Positions 1 through 9,238 are shown, numbered from the stretch's first letter. The stretch: 64,000 bases of DNA from Aeromonas jandaei (GCF_037890695.1 NZ_CP149571.1:3316001-3380000); one strand, 5' to 3'. Notes: generated by a model from the sequence alone, not told the origin. Program-made: numbers and translations.

Positions 1-253
1 TAAACTGGATCAGTGGAATATTGCCAACGCCAACCGGTGATTATTTATCGAGTTGTTAACGACCGTTATTGACCGACGGTTCCGGCAATGTGATCGAGGC
101 CCGATGTTAAATTAAAAACATCGGGCTAATTGTGCTGAACTTGATATAAAACAAGGTTCTTTGATTTTTTCAAAAAATCGCTAACTCTCGCTTTTTTATG
201 ACAAAAAAAGCGTTGCCAGTCACAGAAATTTGCCACAAAATGGCGACTGTTAC
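1..253. other. Intergenic leader before selC, two hairpins, no gene
   Basis: I see no credible coding sequence here. A 10-bp perfect stem (99-108 with 117-126, 8-nt A/T loop) lies at 99-126; it lacks a strong T run, so it may be a weak terminator of a gene left of the window. A second A/T-rich hairpin (189-197 with 204-212) sits 40 bp before the tRNA. The selC promoter should lie in this stretch, but I could not assign -35/-10 boxes with confidence. Confidence 0.5.
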
Positions 254-345
254 GGAAGTTGATGGGGTCTGGTGGCCTCCTCGGTCTTCAAAACCGATGT
301 GAGCCGAGAAGGCTTTGGCAGGTTCGATTCCTGCCTCTTCCGCCA
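254..345 (+). tRNA. selC: tRNA-Sec (UCA anticodon)
   Basis: This is a 92-nt tRNA with an encoded CCA end (343-345), anticodon TCA at 288-290, a long extra arm (GAGCCGAGAAGGCTTT region) and the T-loop GGTTCGATTCC. These are the marks of the selenocysteine tRNA that reads in-frame UGA. It is charged with serine by SerRS, converted by SelA and delivered by SelB. selA and selB follow directly, which supports the call. Two pairs in the long acceptor stem (positions 6-7) look non-canonical when read by eye; a covariance-model scan would settle the exact ends. Confidence 0.93.
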
Positions 346-660
346 AATTTATCTATTGAACAAATACTCTCCCGCTGAATTTTTCGGCCTGGATTTTATT
401 TCCATTGTTTGTTCAATATGTTTGAAGTAATACCTTAAAAAAAGGTGCTTGCCGCTTGCCAATATAATCCGAACTCAGGTTATCTCGCTGGCCAAAAATT
501 AATTTATCAGCATCGATGCAGCATTAATTTATACCCGCTCATTGATGCACCCAGTTTGCAGTCATCCGCAAATCGCCAGCAGTGCCATAACCCGTCAGCT
601 CGGCCTCTCTATCGGCAAACCGGTGCGCCTCCCGAACCCACGCACTGCACTGGTAATCCC
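346..660 (+). other. selC-selA intergenic region with a perfect inverted repeat
   Basis: This AT-rich gap holds a perfect 10-bp inverted repeat: ATTGAACAAA at 355-364 and its complement TTTGTTCAAT at 408-417, separated by 43 bp and starting 9 bp after the tRNA. The selA reading frame is open from a GTG at 445, so part of the region could be translated as an N-terminal extension. I found no TTGAT-N4-ATCAA (FNR) site. The selA promoter is presumably here but not assignable by eye. Confidence 0.45.
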
Positions 661-2139
661 ATGCCGAACTCGTCTCACGCGTCAGCCATCCCCCACCGCC
701 AGCCCGCATCAGGTACGGCTGCCGACGATTCACAGCCAGATTCTCAGCAACAGCCCGGCCAGCAACAAACGCGCTGTCTGCCGCAAGTGGAACAGCTGCT
801 GCAGCAACCCTTTCTCGCCGGTTTTATCGAGACGCTGAGCCGCCCGCTGGTGACTCAGGCGGTGCGCGATACCCTGAGCGAGCTGCGCCAGAGCGAAGAT
901 TTTCGCCAGCATGGCGTCGCCCCCGAGCAGATCGAGGCGCTGATTGCCAAACGCTGCCGACAGCAGCTGCGCCAGCGTCAAACCCGGCTGATCAATGCCA
1001 CCGGCACCCTGGTGCATACCAATTTGGGGCGTTCGCCGTTAAGTGCCGATCTGTGGGACGAGGTGCGTGACCTCAACACCGGGTACAACAATCTGGAGCT
1101 GGATCTCGCCACCGGCAAGCGCGGCGGGCGCAAGGGGCTGATCGCCCCCCTGCTCCGTTGCCTCACCCAGGCCGAGGATTCGCTGGTGGTCAACAACAAC
1201 GCCGCCTCGCTCTTTTTGCTGCTGCAGGAGGTGGCCAAGGGGCGCGAGGTGATCGTCTCGCGCGGCGAGCAGATCCAGATTGGCGGCGGCTTTCGCATTC
1301 CCGATATTCTGGCGCTCTCCGGCGCCAAACTGGTGGAGGTGGGCACCACCAATATCACTACCGCCAAAGATTACCTCGATGCCATCACCGATCAGACCGC
1401 GCTGGTGCTGATGGTGCACAGATCCAATTTCGCCATTCGCGGCTTTACCGAATCCCCCGATATCGGCGAGGTGGCCCGCGCCCTGCCCGAGCACGTGGTG
1501 CTGGCGGTGGATCAGGGCTCCGGCTTGACCACCGAAGAGTTTGCGCCGGATGAAACCTCGGTGCGCCAGTACATCAAGGCGGGGGCGGATCTGGTCTGCT
1601 ACTCAGGCGACAAGCTCTTGGGGGGCCCGCAATCGGGCATCATCAGTGGCCGCAGCGACCTTATCAAGCGGCTGGAAAAACATCCCATGATGCGCACCTT
1701 CCGCCCGAGCCGCATCGTCTACTCCCTGCTCGAACGCCTGCTCATCCACAAGCTCAACAAATCCCCCGTCGGCGAGGGCATCGCCCAGCGCACCTTGAGC
1801 AACCCGGCAGCCATGCAGGCGAGAGCCTCCCAGCTGATGGCCGCCCTGCCCGGCTGCTTTGTGCCGGTTCCAGCCCAGCTGGTGGTGGGCGGTGGCACCT
1901 TGCCGGACGAGTTTTACCCGGCGCCAGCGCTGGAGTGCACCGACCCGCGCCCGGCCCAGCTGCTGCTCGATGATTTGCGCGACCTGCCGGTACCGGTCAT
2001 CGCCACCGTGCGCCAGCAGAAGGTGCTGCTCAATATGGCGACCCTGCTGCCGACCGAGATGGAACTGCTGATCGCCCAACTCAGGGAGTTGCTGCTGCCC
2101 GCCCCGTTCAATGCAACAAAAGCGACCGAGGAGCCCTGA
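661..2139 (+). CDS. selA: L-seryl-tRNA(Sec) selenium transferase
   Basis: SelA is a PLP enzyme that converts Ser-tRNA(Sec) to Sec-tRNA(Sec) using selenophosphate. The family core is clear: LPQVEQLLQQPF, then NATGTLVHTNLGRSPLS, then the PLP site YSGDKLLGGPQSGII with the lysine at residue 318. From ATG 661 the protein is 492 aa, a little longer than E. coli SelA (463). The frame stays open upstream to a GTG at 445 (564 aa), but that part does not resemble SelA and no convincing ribosome site marks either start, so the start is uncertain. The first 36 residues or so are Gln/Ser/Pro-rich and unlike other SelA. The stop lies 4 nt before selB, so the two are almost certainly cotranscribed. Confidence 0.92.
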   Translation: MPNSSHASAIPHRQPASGTAADDSQPDSQQQPGQQQTRCLPQVEQLLQQPFLAGFIETLSRPLVTQAVRDTLSELRQSEDFRQHGVAPEQIEALIAKRCRQQLRQRQTRLINATGTLVHTNLGRSPLSADLWDEVRDLNTGYNNLELDLATGKRGGRKGLIAPLLRCLTQAEDSLVVNNNAASLFLLLQEVAKGREVIVSRGEQIQIGGGFRIPDILALSGAKLVEVGTTNITTAKDYLDAITDQTALVLMVHRSNFAIRGFTESPDIGEVARALPEHVVLAVDQGSGLTTEEFAPDETSVRQYIKAGADLVCYSGDKLLGGPQSGIISGRSDLIKRLEKHPMMRTFRPSRIVYSLLERLLIHKLNKSPVGEGIAQRTLSNPAAMQARASQLMAALPGCFVPVPAQLVVGGGTLPDEFYPAPALECTDPRPAQLLLDDLRDLPVPVIATVRQQKVLLNMATLLPTEMELLIAQLRELLLPAPFNATKATEEP

Positions 2140-2143
2140 TCCC

Positions 2144-4027
2144 ATGACCCCCTATCGCGCCGTTATCGGTCTTGCCGGCCACGTGGATCACGGCAAGACC
2201 CTGCTGATCAAGGCCCTTACCGGCATCACCACGGCCCGTGCCCACGAGCAGGCCATCGGCATGACCCAGGATCTCGGCTTTGCCCACTTTGACGACGGTC
2301 AGGGCAACACCATAGGCGTCATCGACGTGCCCGGCCACGAGCGCTATATCCGCAACATGGTGGCGGGGCTCTGGAGTCTGGATCTGGTGCTGCTGGTCAT
2401 CGCCGCCGACGAGGGGTGGATGCCGATGACCGGCGATCACCTGCGCCTGCTCAAGGCGATGGGGGTGCCGCGCCTCTTGGTCTGCATCAACAAGTGCGAT
2501 CTGGTCTCCCCCGACGAGCTTTTGCTGTTGGAAGAGAGCCTGCTGGAGCGGGTAATGGACGAGAGCGGCATGGTGCCCGATATCGTCAGCGTCAGCGCCA
2601 AAACCGGCGCCAATATGGCGGCCCTGCACGCCGCCATCGTGCGCCAGCTGGCCGATCTGCCAGTCTCACAAGCTGCCCGCGAACAGACCGCCCCGCGCCT
2701 CTATGTAGACAGGGTCTTTACCGCCAACGGCACCGGCACCGTGCTCACCGGCACCCTGCAACAGGGCCGACTCAAGGTGGGGGACAAGCTGCGCCTCTAC
2801 CCCGCCGATCGTGAGGTGCAGGTGCGCTCCCTGCAGGCCTATCACCAGAGCGTCGACGAGATCGGCGCCGTCTGCCGGGTAGCGGTGGGCCTTAAAAAAG
2901 TGCCCCACAAGGAGGTGGCCCGCGGTCACTGCCTGACCAGCGCCGCTGGCCAGTGCGAGGCGGCAACCCACCTTATCGTGCGACTCAACGCCGAGAGCCT
3001 GAGTAACAAGATACTGCGCACGCAGGAGGTGGAGGTGGCCCTCGGCAGCTGGCATGGCCGGGCCCGTTTTGTCCCCATCAAGGACACCCGGCTGGCGCGG
3101 CTGATCTTTGCCAGCCCCATCCCCTGCTTCTTTGGCCAGCCGCTCGCCATCATTCGCCACGGCAGCAGCGAACTGCTGCACGGCGCCCGCATCGTCTGGT
3201 GCGGCGACATCCATCCCGCCAGACGCAAGGCGCTGCACACCCTGCTGGGTGAGCTACCTGATGACTTGGAGCGCTACAACCCCGCCACCCTGCAGCTTGG
3301 CCTCAATGGCTATGTGCTGGCCAGCCGCTTTGACCAGCAGCCAGAGCAGGTCACCCCCCTCGGTGAGTGGCTGCTGGATAACTGCTGGCTGGCCCAAAGC
3401 CGCGACCAGCTGCTGGCCACGCTGGCCAGCGAACCGCTCAGCGCCGCCGAGCTGGCGACCCGCTTTGGCATCGCCCTGCCGGTCATTCAGGCCCTGCTCC
3501 AGCAGCTCAAAAGCGAGCAGCTCATTCGCCTGCACCATGACAAATGGCAGCAGGGCAGCGGAGAGTCGGAAGATGATCTGGGGGAAGAGGCACAGCTGGT
3601 GCTCAAGGTGGTGCGAGATCAAGGCAAGGAGGGTTATGAGCCCGGTAAACTGGGCCCCGGCGGCGTGGAGCTGGACCCCTTTATCACCCGCAAGCTGCCC
3701 GCGGCCCTGCAGCAGGGCTTGCTACAAAAAGGCGCGTTGCAAAAGCAGTTGCGCAATCTGGCGCGACTCAAGTATCTGGTGCAGCTCGATGGCCCCATCT
3801 ACTACGACGCCGAGCTTTACAACCAGATGGTCGCCGCCGTGCTGGCGGGCCAGCAGGTGGGAGATCTGATCGACATGGCATCCCTCAAGGAGATCACCGG
3901 TTTGTCGCGCAAATACGCCATTCCGTTCTGCCTGCGCATGGAGATGGATGGCTGGGTGCGGCGCGAGGAGAACGAGCGCCGGGTGCTGCGTCTGCCGCAG
4001 ACTCAAGATGAGATGGAGCCGGCATGA
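2144..4027 (+). CDS. selB: Selenocysteine-specific elongation factor SelB
   Basis: SelB is the GTPase that carries Sec-tRNA(Sec) to UGA codons followed by a SECIS hairpin. The protein is 627 aa: a GTPase domain at about 1-175 (P-loop GHVDHGKT 12-19; DVPGHERY; NKCD), EF-Tu-like beta domains, then a C-terminal half made of winged helices that bind the SECIS. The start is ATG 2144, with GAGGAG 9 nt upstream. The switch I region reads RAHEQAIGMTQDLGFAHF, which departs from the usual R-G-(I/M)-T-I-D-L-G-F pattern but keeps the Thr and the DLGFA. The stop overlaps the hypF start (ATGA), showing translational coupling of selenium and hydrogenase genes. Confidence 0.93.
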   Translation: MTPYRAVIGLAGHVDHGKTLLIKALTGITTARAHEQAIGMTQDLGFAHFDDGQGNTIGVIDVPGHERYIRNMVAGLWSLDLVLLVIAADEGWMPMTGDHLRLLKAMGVPRLLVCINKCDLVSPDELLLLEESLLERVMDESGMVPDIVSVSAKTGANMAALHAAIVRQLADLPVSQAAREQTAPRLYVDRVFTANGTGTVLTGTLQQGRLKVGDKLRLYPADREVQVRSLQAYHQSVDEIGAVCRVAVGLKKVPHKEVARGHCLTSAAGQCEAATHLIVRLNAESLSNKILRTQEVEVALGSWHGRARFVPIKDTRLARLIFASPIPCFFGQPLAIIRHGSSELLHGARIVWCGDIHPARRKALHTLLGELPDDLERYNPATLQLGLNGYVLASRFDQQPEQVTPLGEWLLDNCWLAQSRDQLLATLASEPLSAAELATRFGIALPVIQALLQQLKSEQLIRLHHDKWQQGSGESEDDLGEEAQLVLKVVRDQGKEGYEPGKLGPGGVELDPFITRKLPAALQQGLLQKGALQKQLRNLARLKYLVQLDGPIYYDAELYNQMVAAVLAGQQVGDLIDMASLKEITGLSRKYAIPFCLRMEMDGWVRREENERRVLRLPQTQDEMEPA

Positions 4028-6462
4028 GCACCACCATCGCCCCATCTGGCTCTGCCAATCCGGTGGCCAACCGGCTGCGCCGCGAATTTCATATCGACGG
4101 CATAGTGCAGGGGGTCGGCTTTCGCCCCTTCGTCTATGGGCTGGCGCTGCGCCACGGCCTTGCCGGTTATGTGTTGAACGATGCCAACGGCGTCACCATA
4201 GGCGCAGAAGGTTCAGCCGAGCAGCTCACAGCCTTTGCCCGCGAACTGCGGGAACTGGCGCCGCCACTTAGCCGCATCGATCATTTCAGCGAGCGGGAAC
4301 TGCCCCTTGCTCATGATCCCGACTTCGATGGCCAATTTCATAGCCAGTTTCGAATTAAAGCGAGCCAGCAGCAGAGCTCCGCCACGGTCGCCATCTCGCC
4401 GGATCAGGGAATGTGCGAGGCATGTGCCAACGATGTGGCCAACCCCAACGATCGCCACCATCGCTACCCCTTTACCAACTGCACCCACTGCGGCCCGCGC
4501 TACACCATCATCCGCCGCCTCCCCTACGACAGACCCCATACCGCCATGGCGGGCTTTGCCATGTGCCAGCGCTGCGCTGCGGCCTATGAAAACCCGCTGG
4601 ACAGACGCTACCACGCCCAGCCGGTGAGCTGCCCCGAGTGCGGGCCCCACCTCAGTTGGCGAAATGGCCGTGGCGATGCCTTGGCCGAGCGCGAGGATGC
4701 CCTGCAGGCCACTGCAAGCGCCCTGCAAGCGGGGGCGCTGATTGCGGTCAAGGGGATGGGGGGCTATCACCTGATGTGTGATGCCCGCAATGAACAGAGT
4801 GTTGCCAGATTACGAATGCTCAAACGGCGCGAACGCAAGCCGCTAGCGGTGATGATGGGCTCCCTTGCCGAGGCCAAACTGCATGTCACCGGCAGCGAAG
4901 ACGAGTGGCAACTGCTCGCCTCTCAGGCCAGACCCATCACCTTGCTGCGCAAGCGCATTAACGATGATCGGCTCTCAGAATCCCGACTGACAACCGCGCC
5001 GCTGGCCGAGGGGATTGCCCCCGGCATCCCCTACCTCGGCATCATGCTCCCCTACACCCCGCTCCATCAGCTGCTGCTGGATGCCTGCGCCATGCCGCTG
5101 GTGGCCACCAGCGCCAACAGCCGCGGCAGCCCGATCCTGATCGAATGCGAGGCGGTGGTCAGGGAACTCGGCAGCGAGATTGACGGCATCCTGGATCACA
5201 ACCGCCCCATCCTGCACCCGTGCGACGACAGTCTGGTGCAGTGGGCAGGCGGGCGACGCCAGACGTTGCGCCTCGCCCGGGGCTATGCCCCCTGCACCCC
5301 CAGCCTGCAAGAGGCGGTCAGGGCGCCGCTGCTGGCGGTCGGGGCGCAACAGAAAAACCAGCTGGCGCTCGCCTTCGGCCGCCAGCGCATCTACAGCCCC
5401 TATATCGGCGATCTGCACAGCCTGCCGATGCAGGAGCACTTCGAGCAGACCCTGGCGACCTTTCGCGATCTCTACGATCTCAAACCCGAAGTTCTGGTCT
5501 CGGATCGCCACCCGGGCTACCTCAGCCACCAGTGGGCCAAACGCTATTGCCAGGATCAGGGTGCAACCCACCTCGAGGTGCAGCACCATCACGCCCACCT
5601 GCTGGGGGTGATGGCCGAGCACAACATCACGGGCCCGGTGCTGGGTGTTGCCTTCGATGGCACCGGCCTTGGCGATGACGGCACCCTCTGGGGTGGCGAG
5701 CTGCTGCTGGCCGATGTGAAGGACTTTACGCGGGTTGCCCGCCTCCAGCCTTTCAAGCTGATCGGCGGCGAGGCGGCCATTCGCGAGCCGGTGCGCCAGC
5801 TACTGGGGCTGCTGTTTGAATCGCACATTCCTGAGCAGATCAGCGCCCTCGATATTCCGCTGATCAACAAGTTGCCAGCTGAACGGATCAGCAATCTGCA
5901 CCAGCTCTGGCAGTTGGGTCGCAACGCCCCCCATACCAGTTCCATCGGGCGGCTGTTCGATGCGGTGGCGGCGCTCTTGGGGGTGATCGACACCCCGGAT
6001 TACGAGGGCGAAGCGGGACTCTTGCTAGAGGCGGCTGCCTCGCGGCTAGCCCCCGATGAACAGCCCTTCCCCCTCGCCTTTGATCTCAGCCAATCAGCAG
6101 AGGGGCCACTGCATATCGAGTGGGCCGAGCTCATCAATACCCTTGTCAGTGAGCGGCGCCAAGGCACCTCCACCGCCAGCCTGGCCGCCGGTTTTATCCG
6201 CGCCATCAGCAAGCTGGTCATCGCTCTGGCCGAGCGCTTCCCCGGCTATCCGGTGGCGCTCGGGGGCGGCGTCTTTCAAAACCGGGTGCTGATGGATCAG
6301 CTGGTGCCCGCGCTCGAAGCCGCCGGTCGGCAGGTATTGACCAGCGAAACCCTGCCGCTCAATGACGGTGGCATCGCCGCCGGTCAGCTCTGGTTTGCCA
6401 TCCACCATCTTGCCACGCATCAGCCTGTTACAACCGGCTGTGCCACCTTGTCGGAGTCCTGA
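4024..6462 (+). CDS. hypF: Carbamoyltransferase HypF (hydrogenase maturation)
   Basis: HypF activates carbamoyl phosphate and passes the carbamoyl group to the C-terminal cysteine of HypE, the source of the two cyanide ligands of the NiFe site. It has 812 aa (E. coli about 750). Domains in order: acylphosphatase-like (DGIVQGVGFRPFVYGLALRH, about 25-110), two zinc-finger motifs (CEACANDV...CTHCGPRYTI and CQRCAAAY...CPECGPH), a YrdC-like domain (KGMGGYHLMCDA), and a Kae1-like carbamoyltransferase domain (HHHAHLLGVMAEH; GVAFDGTGLGDDGTLWGGE). It overlaps selB by 4 nt and ends 5 nt before hypC. The N-terminal 20 residues before the acylphosphatase fold are longer than usual. Confidence 0.96.
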   Translation: MSTTIAPSGSANPVANRLRREFHIDGIVQGVGFRPFVYGLALRHGLAGYVLNDANGVTIGAEGSAEQLTAFARELRELAPPLSRIDHFSERELPLAHDPDFDGQFHSQFRIKASQQQSSATVAISPDQGMCEACANDVANPNDRHHRYPFTNCTHCGPRYTIIRRLPYDRPHTAMAGFAMCQRCAAAYENPLDRRYHAQPVSCPECGPHLSWRNGRGDALAEREDALQATASALQAGALIAVKGMGGYHLMCDARNEQSVARLRMLKRRERKPLAVMMGSLAEAKLHVTGSEDEWQLLASQARPITLLRKRINDDRLSESRLTTAPLAEGIAPGIPYLGIMLPYTPLHQLLLDACAMPLVATSANSRGSPILIECEAVVRELGSEIDGILDHNRPILHPCDDSLVQWAGGRRQTLRLARGYAPCTPSLQEAVRAPLLAVGAQQKNQLALAFGRQRIYSPYIGDLHSLPMQEHFEQTLATFRDLYDLKPEVLVSDRHPGYLSHQWAKRYCQDQGATHLEVQHHHAHLLGVMAEHNITGPVLGVAFDGTGLGDDGTLWGGELLLADVKDFTRVARLQPFKLIGGEAAIREPVRQLLGLLFESHIPEQISALDIPLINKLPAERISNLHQLWQLGRNAPHTSSIGRLFDAVAALLGVIDTPDYEGEAGLLLEAAASRLAPDEQPFPLAFDLSQSAEGPLHIEWAELINTLVSERRQGTSTASLAAGFIRAISKLVIALAERFPGYPVALGGGVFQNRVLMDQLVPALEAAGRQVLTSETLPLNDGGIAAGQLWFAIHHLATHQPVTTGCATLSES

Positions 6463-6467
6463 AATTC

Positions 6468-6719
6468 ATGTGTCTATCCATCCCCTCTCAGGTGGTGCAG
6501 CTGCACCCCGAAGATAACTGCGTCACCGTCGATACCCTGGGGGTGCAGCGGCGCGTCAGCTGCATGCTGCTCGAAGAGCCTCTCCAGGTGGGCGATTATG
6601 TGCTGCTCCATATCGGCTTTGTGATGAGCAAGATTGACGAAGAGGAGGCGCAGGCCAGCCTCGAGAGCTTCCGCCAGATGGTGGCCCTGATGCCCAAACA
6701 GGATATCTTGCCATGCTGA
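6468..6719 (+). CDS. hypC: Hydrogenase assembly chaperone HypC
   Basis: This 83-aa HypC/HybG-family protein starts MCLSIPSQV. The cysteine after the initiator Met is the residue that holds the Fe(CN)2CO unit with HypD and binds the large-subunit precursor. It is the only HypC-type gene in the window, and the hyb operon here has no hybG, so it probably serves the Hyb enzyme too (inference). GGAG stands about 8 nt before the start. The 3' end overlaps hypD by 7 nt. Confidence 0.95.
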   Translation: MCLSIPSQVVQLHPEDNCVTVDTLGVQRRVSCMLLEEPLQVGDYVLLHIGFVMSKIDEEEAQASLESFRQMVALMPKQDILPC

Positions 6720-7825
6720 CCTTGAATGACCTGTTTCAGGGCTTTCGTCAGCCTGACGTTATCCGCGCCCTCGCAACCCAGATCACCGAACTGGCCAAAG
6801 ATCTGCCCGAACCGCTGCGGGTGATGGAGGTGTGCGGCGGCCATACCCACACCATCATGAAGTACGGCCTGCACCAGCTGCTGCCGGCCAGCATCGAGTT
6901 TGTCCACGGTCCCGGCTGCCCGGTCTGCATCATGCCCAAAGAGCGCATCGATCAGGCCATCGAGCTGGCTAGCCAGCCCAGCGTCATTCTGGTGACGTTG
7001 GGGGACATGATCCGGGTGCCGGGCTCCAAGGGCACGCTTGCCCAGCAGCGGGCCAAGGGGAGCGATATCCGCCCGGTCTATGACCCCCTAGACGCCCTGC
7101 GTATCGCCCGTGAGAACCCTGAGAAAACCGTGGTCTTCTTCGCCATCGGTTTCGAGACATCCACCCCGATGACCGCCGCCTTGCTGGCAGCGGCTGAAGC
7201 TGAGGGGATTGAGAACCTGCTGTTTCATATCAACCATGTGCTGGTGCCCCCCGCCATTCATGCGGTGATGGCCGACGGGGTGGCCAAGGTGAACGCCTTT
7301 ATCGGCCCCTCCCACGTCAGCGTCATCACAGGCGCCGATATCTACCTGCCCATCGTCGATCGCTATCAGGTGCCGGTGGTGGTGAGTGGTTTCGAGCCGG
7401 TGGACGTGATGGAGGCGATCTTGATGATGGTGCGCCAGAAGGTGGAGGGTCGCTACGCGTTGGAGGTGCAGTACAGCCGCGCCGTCACCGCCAGCGGCAA
7501 CAAAGCCGCCCAGCGGCTGGTCGAACGCTTTTTCGAGACCCGCGAGCACTTTCGCTGGCGAGGTCTGGGGGATATCAACGCCTCCGCCCTGCGCCTGCGC
7601 GATGCCTTTGCCAAACGCGATGCGGAGCGCCACTTTGCGCTCAATCAGACTCCCATCGATGACCACAAGGCGTGCCAGTGCGCCGATATCCTGCGCGGTC
7701 TGGCCAAACCGAACCAGTGCAAAGTCTTTGGCCGGGGCTGCACCCCGACCCAGCCCATGGGCAGCTGCATGGTCAGCTCCGAAGGGGCCTGCAATGCCTA
7801 CTACCGATATATGGGGATCCAATGA
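6713..7825 (+). CDS. hypD: Hydrogenase Fe-CN maturation protein HypD
   Basis: HypD (370 aa) is the iron-sulfur scaffold on which, with HypC, the iron receives CN and CO. Visible signatures are EVCGGHTHTIMKYG near residue 40, VHGPGCPVCIMPKERID (about 64-80), and the C-terminal [4Fe-4S] site CQCADILRG...CKVFGRGCTP...GACNAYY. Length and motifs match the family. It overlaps hypC by 7 nt and hypE by 4 nt (ATGA). Confidence 0.96.
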   Translation: MLTLNDLFQGFRQPDVIRALATQITELAKDLPEPLRVMEVCGGHTHTIMKYGLHQLLPASIEFVHGPGCPVCIMPKERIDQAIELASQPSVILVTLGDMIRVPGSKGTLAQQRAKGSDIRPVYDPLDALRIARENPEKTVVFFAIGFETSTPMTAALLAAAEAEGIENLLFHINHVLVPPAIHAVMADGVAKVNAFIGPSHVSVITGADIYLPIVDRYQVPVVVSGFEPVDVMEAILMMVRQKVEGRYALEVQYSRAVTASGNKAAQRLVERFFETREHFRWRGLGDINASALRLRDAFAKRDAERHFALNQTPIDDHKACQCADILRGLAKPNQCKVFGRGCTPTQPMGSCMVSSEGACNAYYRYMGIQ

Positions 7826-8826
7826 GAGAAATTCAGTTAAGCCACGGCGGCGGCGGTGTCGAAATGAATCAGCTGATCAATCAGCTCTTCTTTCGCCACT
7901 TTGGCAACGAGATCCTGCTGCGCGGTGAAGATGCCGCCCTGCTGCCGGTGAGCGGCCCCATCGCCTTCACCACCGACAGCTTTACCGTCTCGCCGCTGTT
8001 CTTCGAGGGGGGGGATATTGGCAAGCTGGCCATCGCCGGTACGGTCAATGATCTCGCCATGATGGGGGCCAAACCCGAGTATCTGAGCGCCAGCTTTATC
8101 ATCGAGGAGGGGTTCCCCTACGCCGATCTCGCCCGCATCGTCGAGTCGATGGCAGCAGAGCTTGCCAAAAGCGGCGCCCGCATCGTCTGCGGCGACACCA
8201 AGGTGGTGCCCAAGGGGGCAGCCGACAAGATCTTTATCAACACCAGCGGGGTCGGCACCTTCCCGCTGCCTGAGCAGAGCCGGGGCATCTCGGTACGCAA
8301 CCTCAAGGCCGGTGACGCCATTCTGGTGTCGCGGGATATCGGCAGCCACGGCGCCTGCATCCTGATGGCCCGTGACGCCCTGCAACTGGGCTCCGATCTC
8401 AAGAGCGACTGCACCACCCTCTGGCCACAGGTCGAAGCGCTGCTTAAAGCTGGTATTACCCCTCACGCCCTGCGAGACGCCACCCGCGGTGGCCTTGCCG
8501 CCGTGCTCAACGAGTGGAGCAGCGCCTCCGGCGTTGCCATCGAGCTGGAGGAGTCCGCCATTCCGGTGTGCGATCCGGTACGCGGCCTCTGCGAGCTCTA
8601 CGGTTTCGAGCCCCATGATCTCGCCAACGAGGGAACCATGGTGCTGGCCCTGCCTGCCGAACAGGCGCAGGACGCACTGGGCATCTTGCGGCAATTCAAC
8701 CCCGCCGCCAGCCAGATCGGCGTGGTGCAGGCGAGCGATCGCCACAAGGTGATCCTCAACAACCCCTGGGGCAGCCGCCGTTATCTGGAGCTGCCGCAAG
8801 GAGAACTGCTGCCGCGGATCTGTTGA
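7822..8826 (+). CDS. hypE: Carbamoyl dehydratase HypE
   Basis: HypE dehydrates the thiocarboxamide on its last cysteine to thiocyanate, giving the cyanide for the NiFe centre. The start is ATG 7822, overlapping the hypD stop; an upstream extension of the frame is ignored because it lies inside hypD. It has 334 aa with a PurM/AIR-synthase fold: an N-terminal SHGGGGVEMNQLI motif, FTTDSFTVSPLFF, GDTKVV, and ATRGGLAAVLNEW. The protein ends PRIC, with the carbamoyl-accepting Cys as the last residue, as expected. Confidence 0.96.
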   Translation: MREIQLSHGGGGVEMNQLINQLFFRHFGNEILLRGEDAALLPVSGPIAFTTDSFTVSPLFFEGGDIGKLAIAGTVNDLAMMGAKPEYLSASFIIEEGFPYADLARIVESMAAELAKSGARIVCGDTKVVPKGAADKIFINTSGVGTFPLPEQSRGISVRNLKAGDAILVSRDIGSHGACILMARDALQLGSDLKSDCTTLWPQVEALLKAGITPHALRDATRGGLAAVLNEWSSASGVAIELEESAIPVCDPVRGLCELYGFEPHDLANEGTMVLALPAEQAQDALGILRQFNPAASQIGVVQASDRHKVILNNPWGSRRYLELPQGELLPRIC

Positions 8827-8851
8827 GCGGCCATGCCATTCCGTCAATTAC

Positions 8852-8875
8852 AGGGAGGAGTCACTGCTCCTCCCC
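8852..8875 (+). promoter_or_regulatory. Intra-operon hairpin between hypE and hypA
   Basis: A perfect 8-bp GC-rich stem, GGGAGGAG (8853-8860) with CTCCTCCC (8867-8874), has a 6-nt loop and no T tract after it. It lies in the only sizeable gap (69 nt) of the hyp operon. It could set mRNA stability or partly separate hypAB expression. The role is inferred from position only. Confidence 0.5.
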
Positions 8876-8895
8876 ATATCGGTTAAGGAGCCACC

Positions 8896-9237
8896 ATGCA
8901 CGAAATGTCTCTGGCCATGGCCGCCATCGATCTGGCGGCCGAGCAGGCCACCCAGCGGGGCTTTAACAAGGTGACCGCCCTCTGGCTCGAGGTCGGCAGC
9001 TTCTCCTGCGTCGACCCGGACACCATAGCGTTCTGTTTCGAGGCGGCCGCCAAGGGCACTGCCGTCGAAGGGGCCCAGCTTCACTTTCAACACAAGGCGG
9101 CAGAGGCCTGGTGTTACGACTGCAACCAGACGGTCACCCTCACCGAGCGCGGGCAGGCCTGCCCCGGGTGTGGCGGATACAAATTACGAGTCGCGCAGGG
9201 TGATAGCCTGCGCATCACCGACATCGAGGTAAGTTGA
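8896..9237 (+). CDS. hypA: Hydrogenase nickel incorporation protein HypA
   Basis: HypA (113 aa) inserts Ni with HypB. The N-terminal MHE (nickel ligands Met1/His2, Glu3) and the zinc site, C73/C76 and C89/C92 in CYDC and CPGC, are all present. A ribosome site, AAGGAG, stands at 8886-8891 before ATG 8896. There is no second HypA/HybF homologue in the window. The stop is directly followed by hypB. Confidence 0.96.
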   Translation: MHEMSLAMAAIDLAAEQATQRGFNKVTALWLEVGSFSCVDPDTIAFCFEAAAKGTAVEGAQLHFQHKAAEAWCYDCNQTVTLTERGQACPGCGGYKLRVAQGDSLRITDIEVS

Positions 9238-9238
9238 T

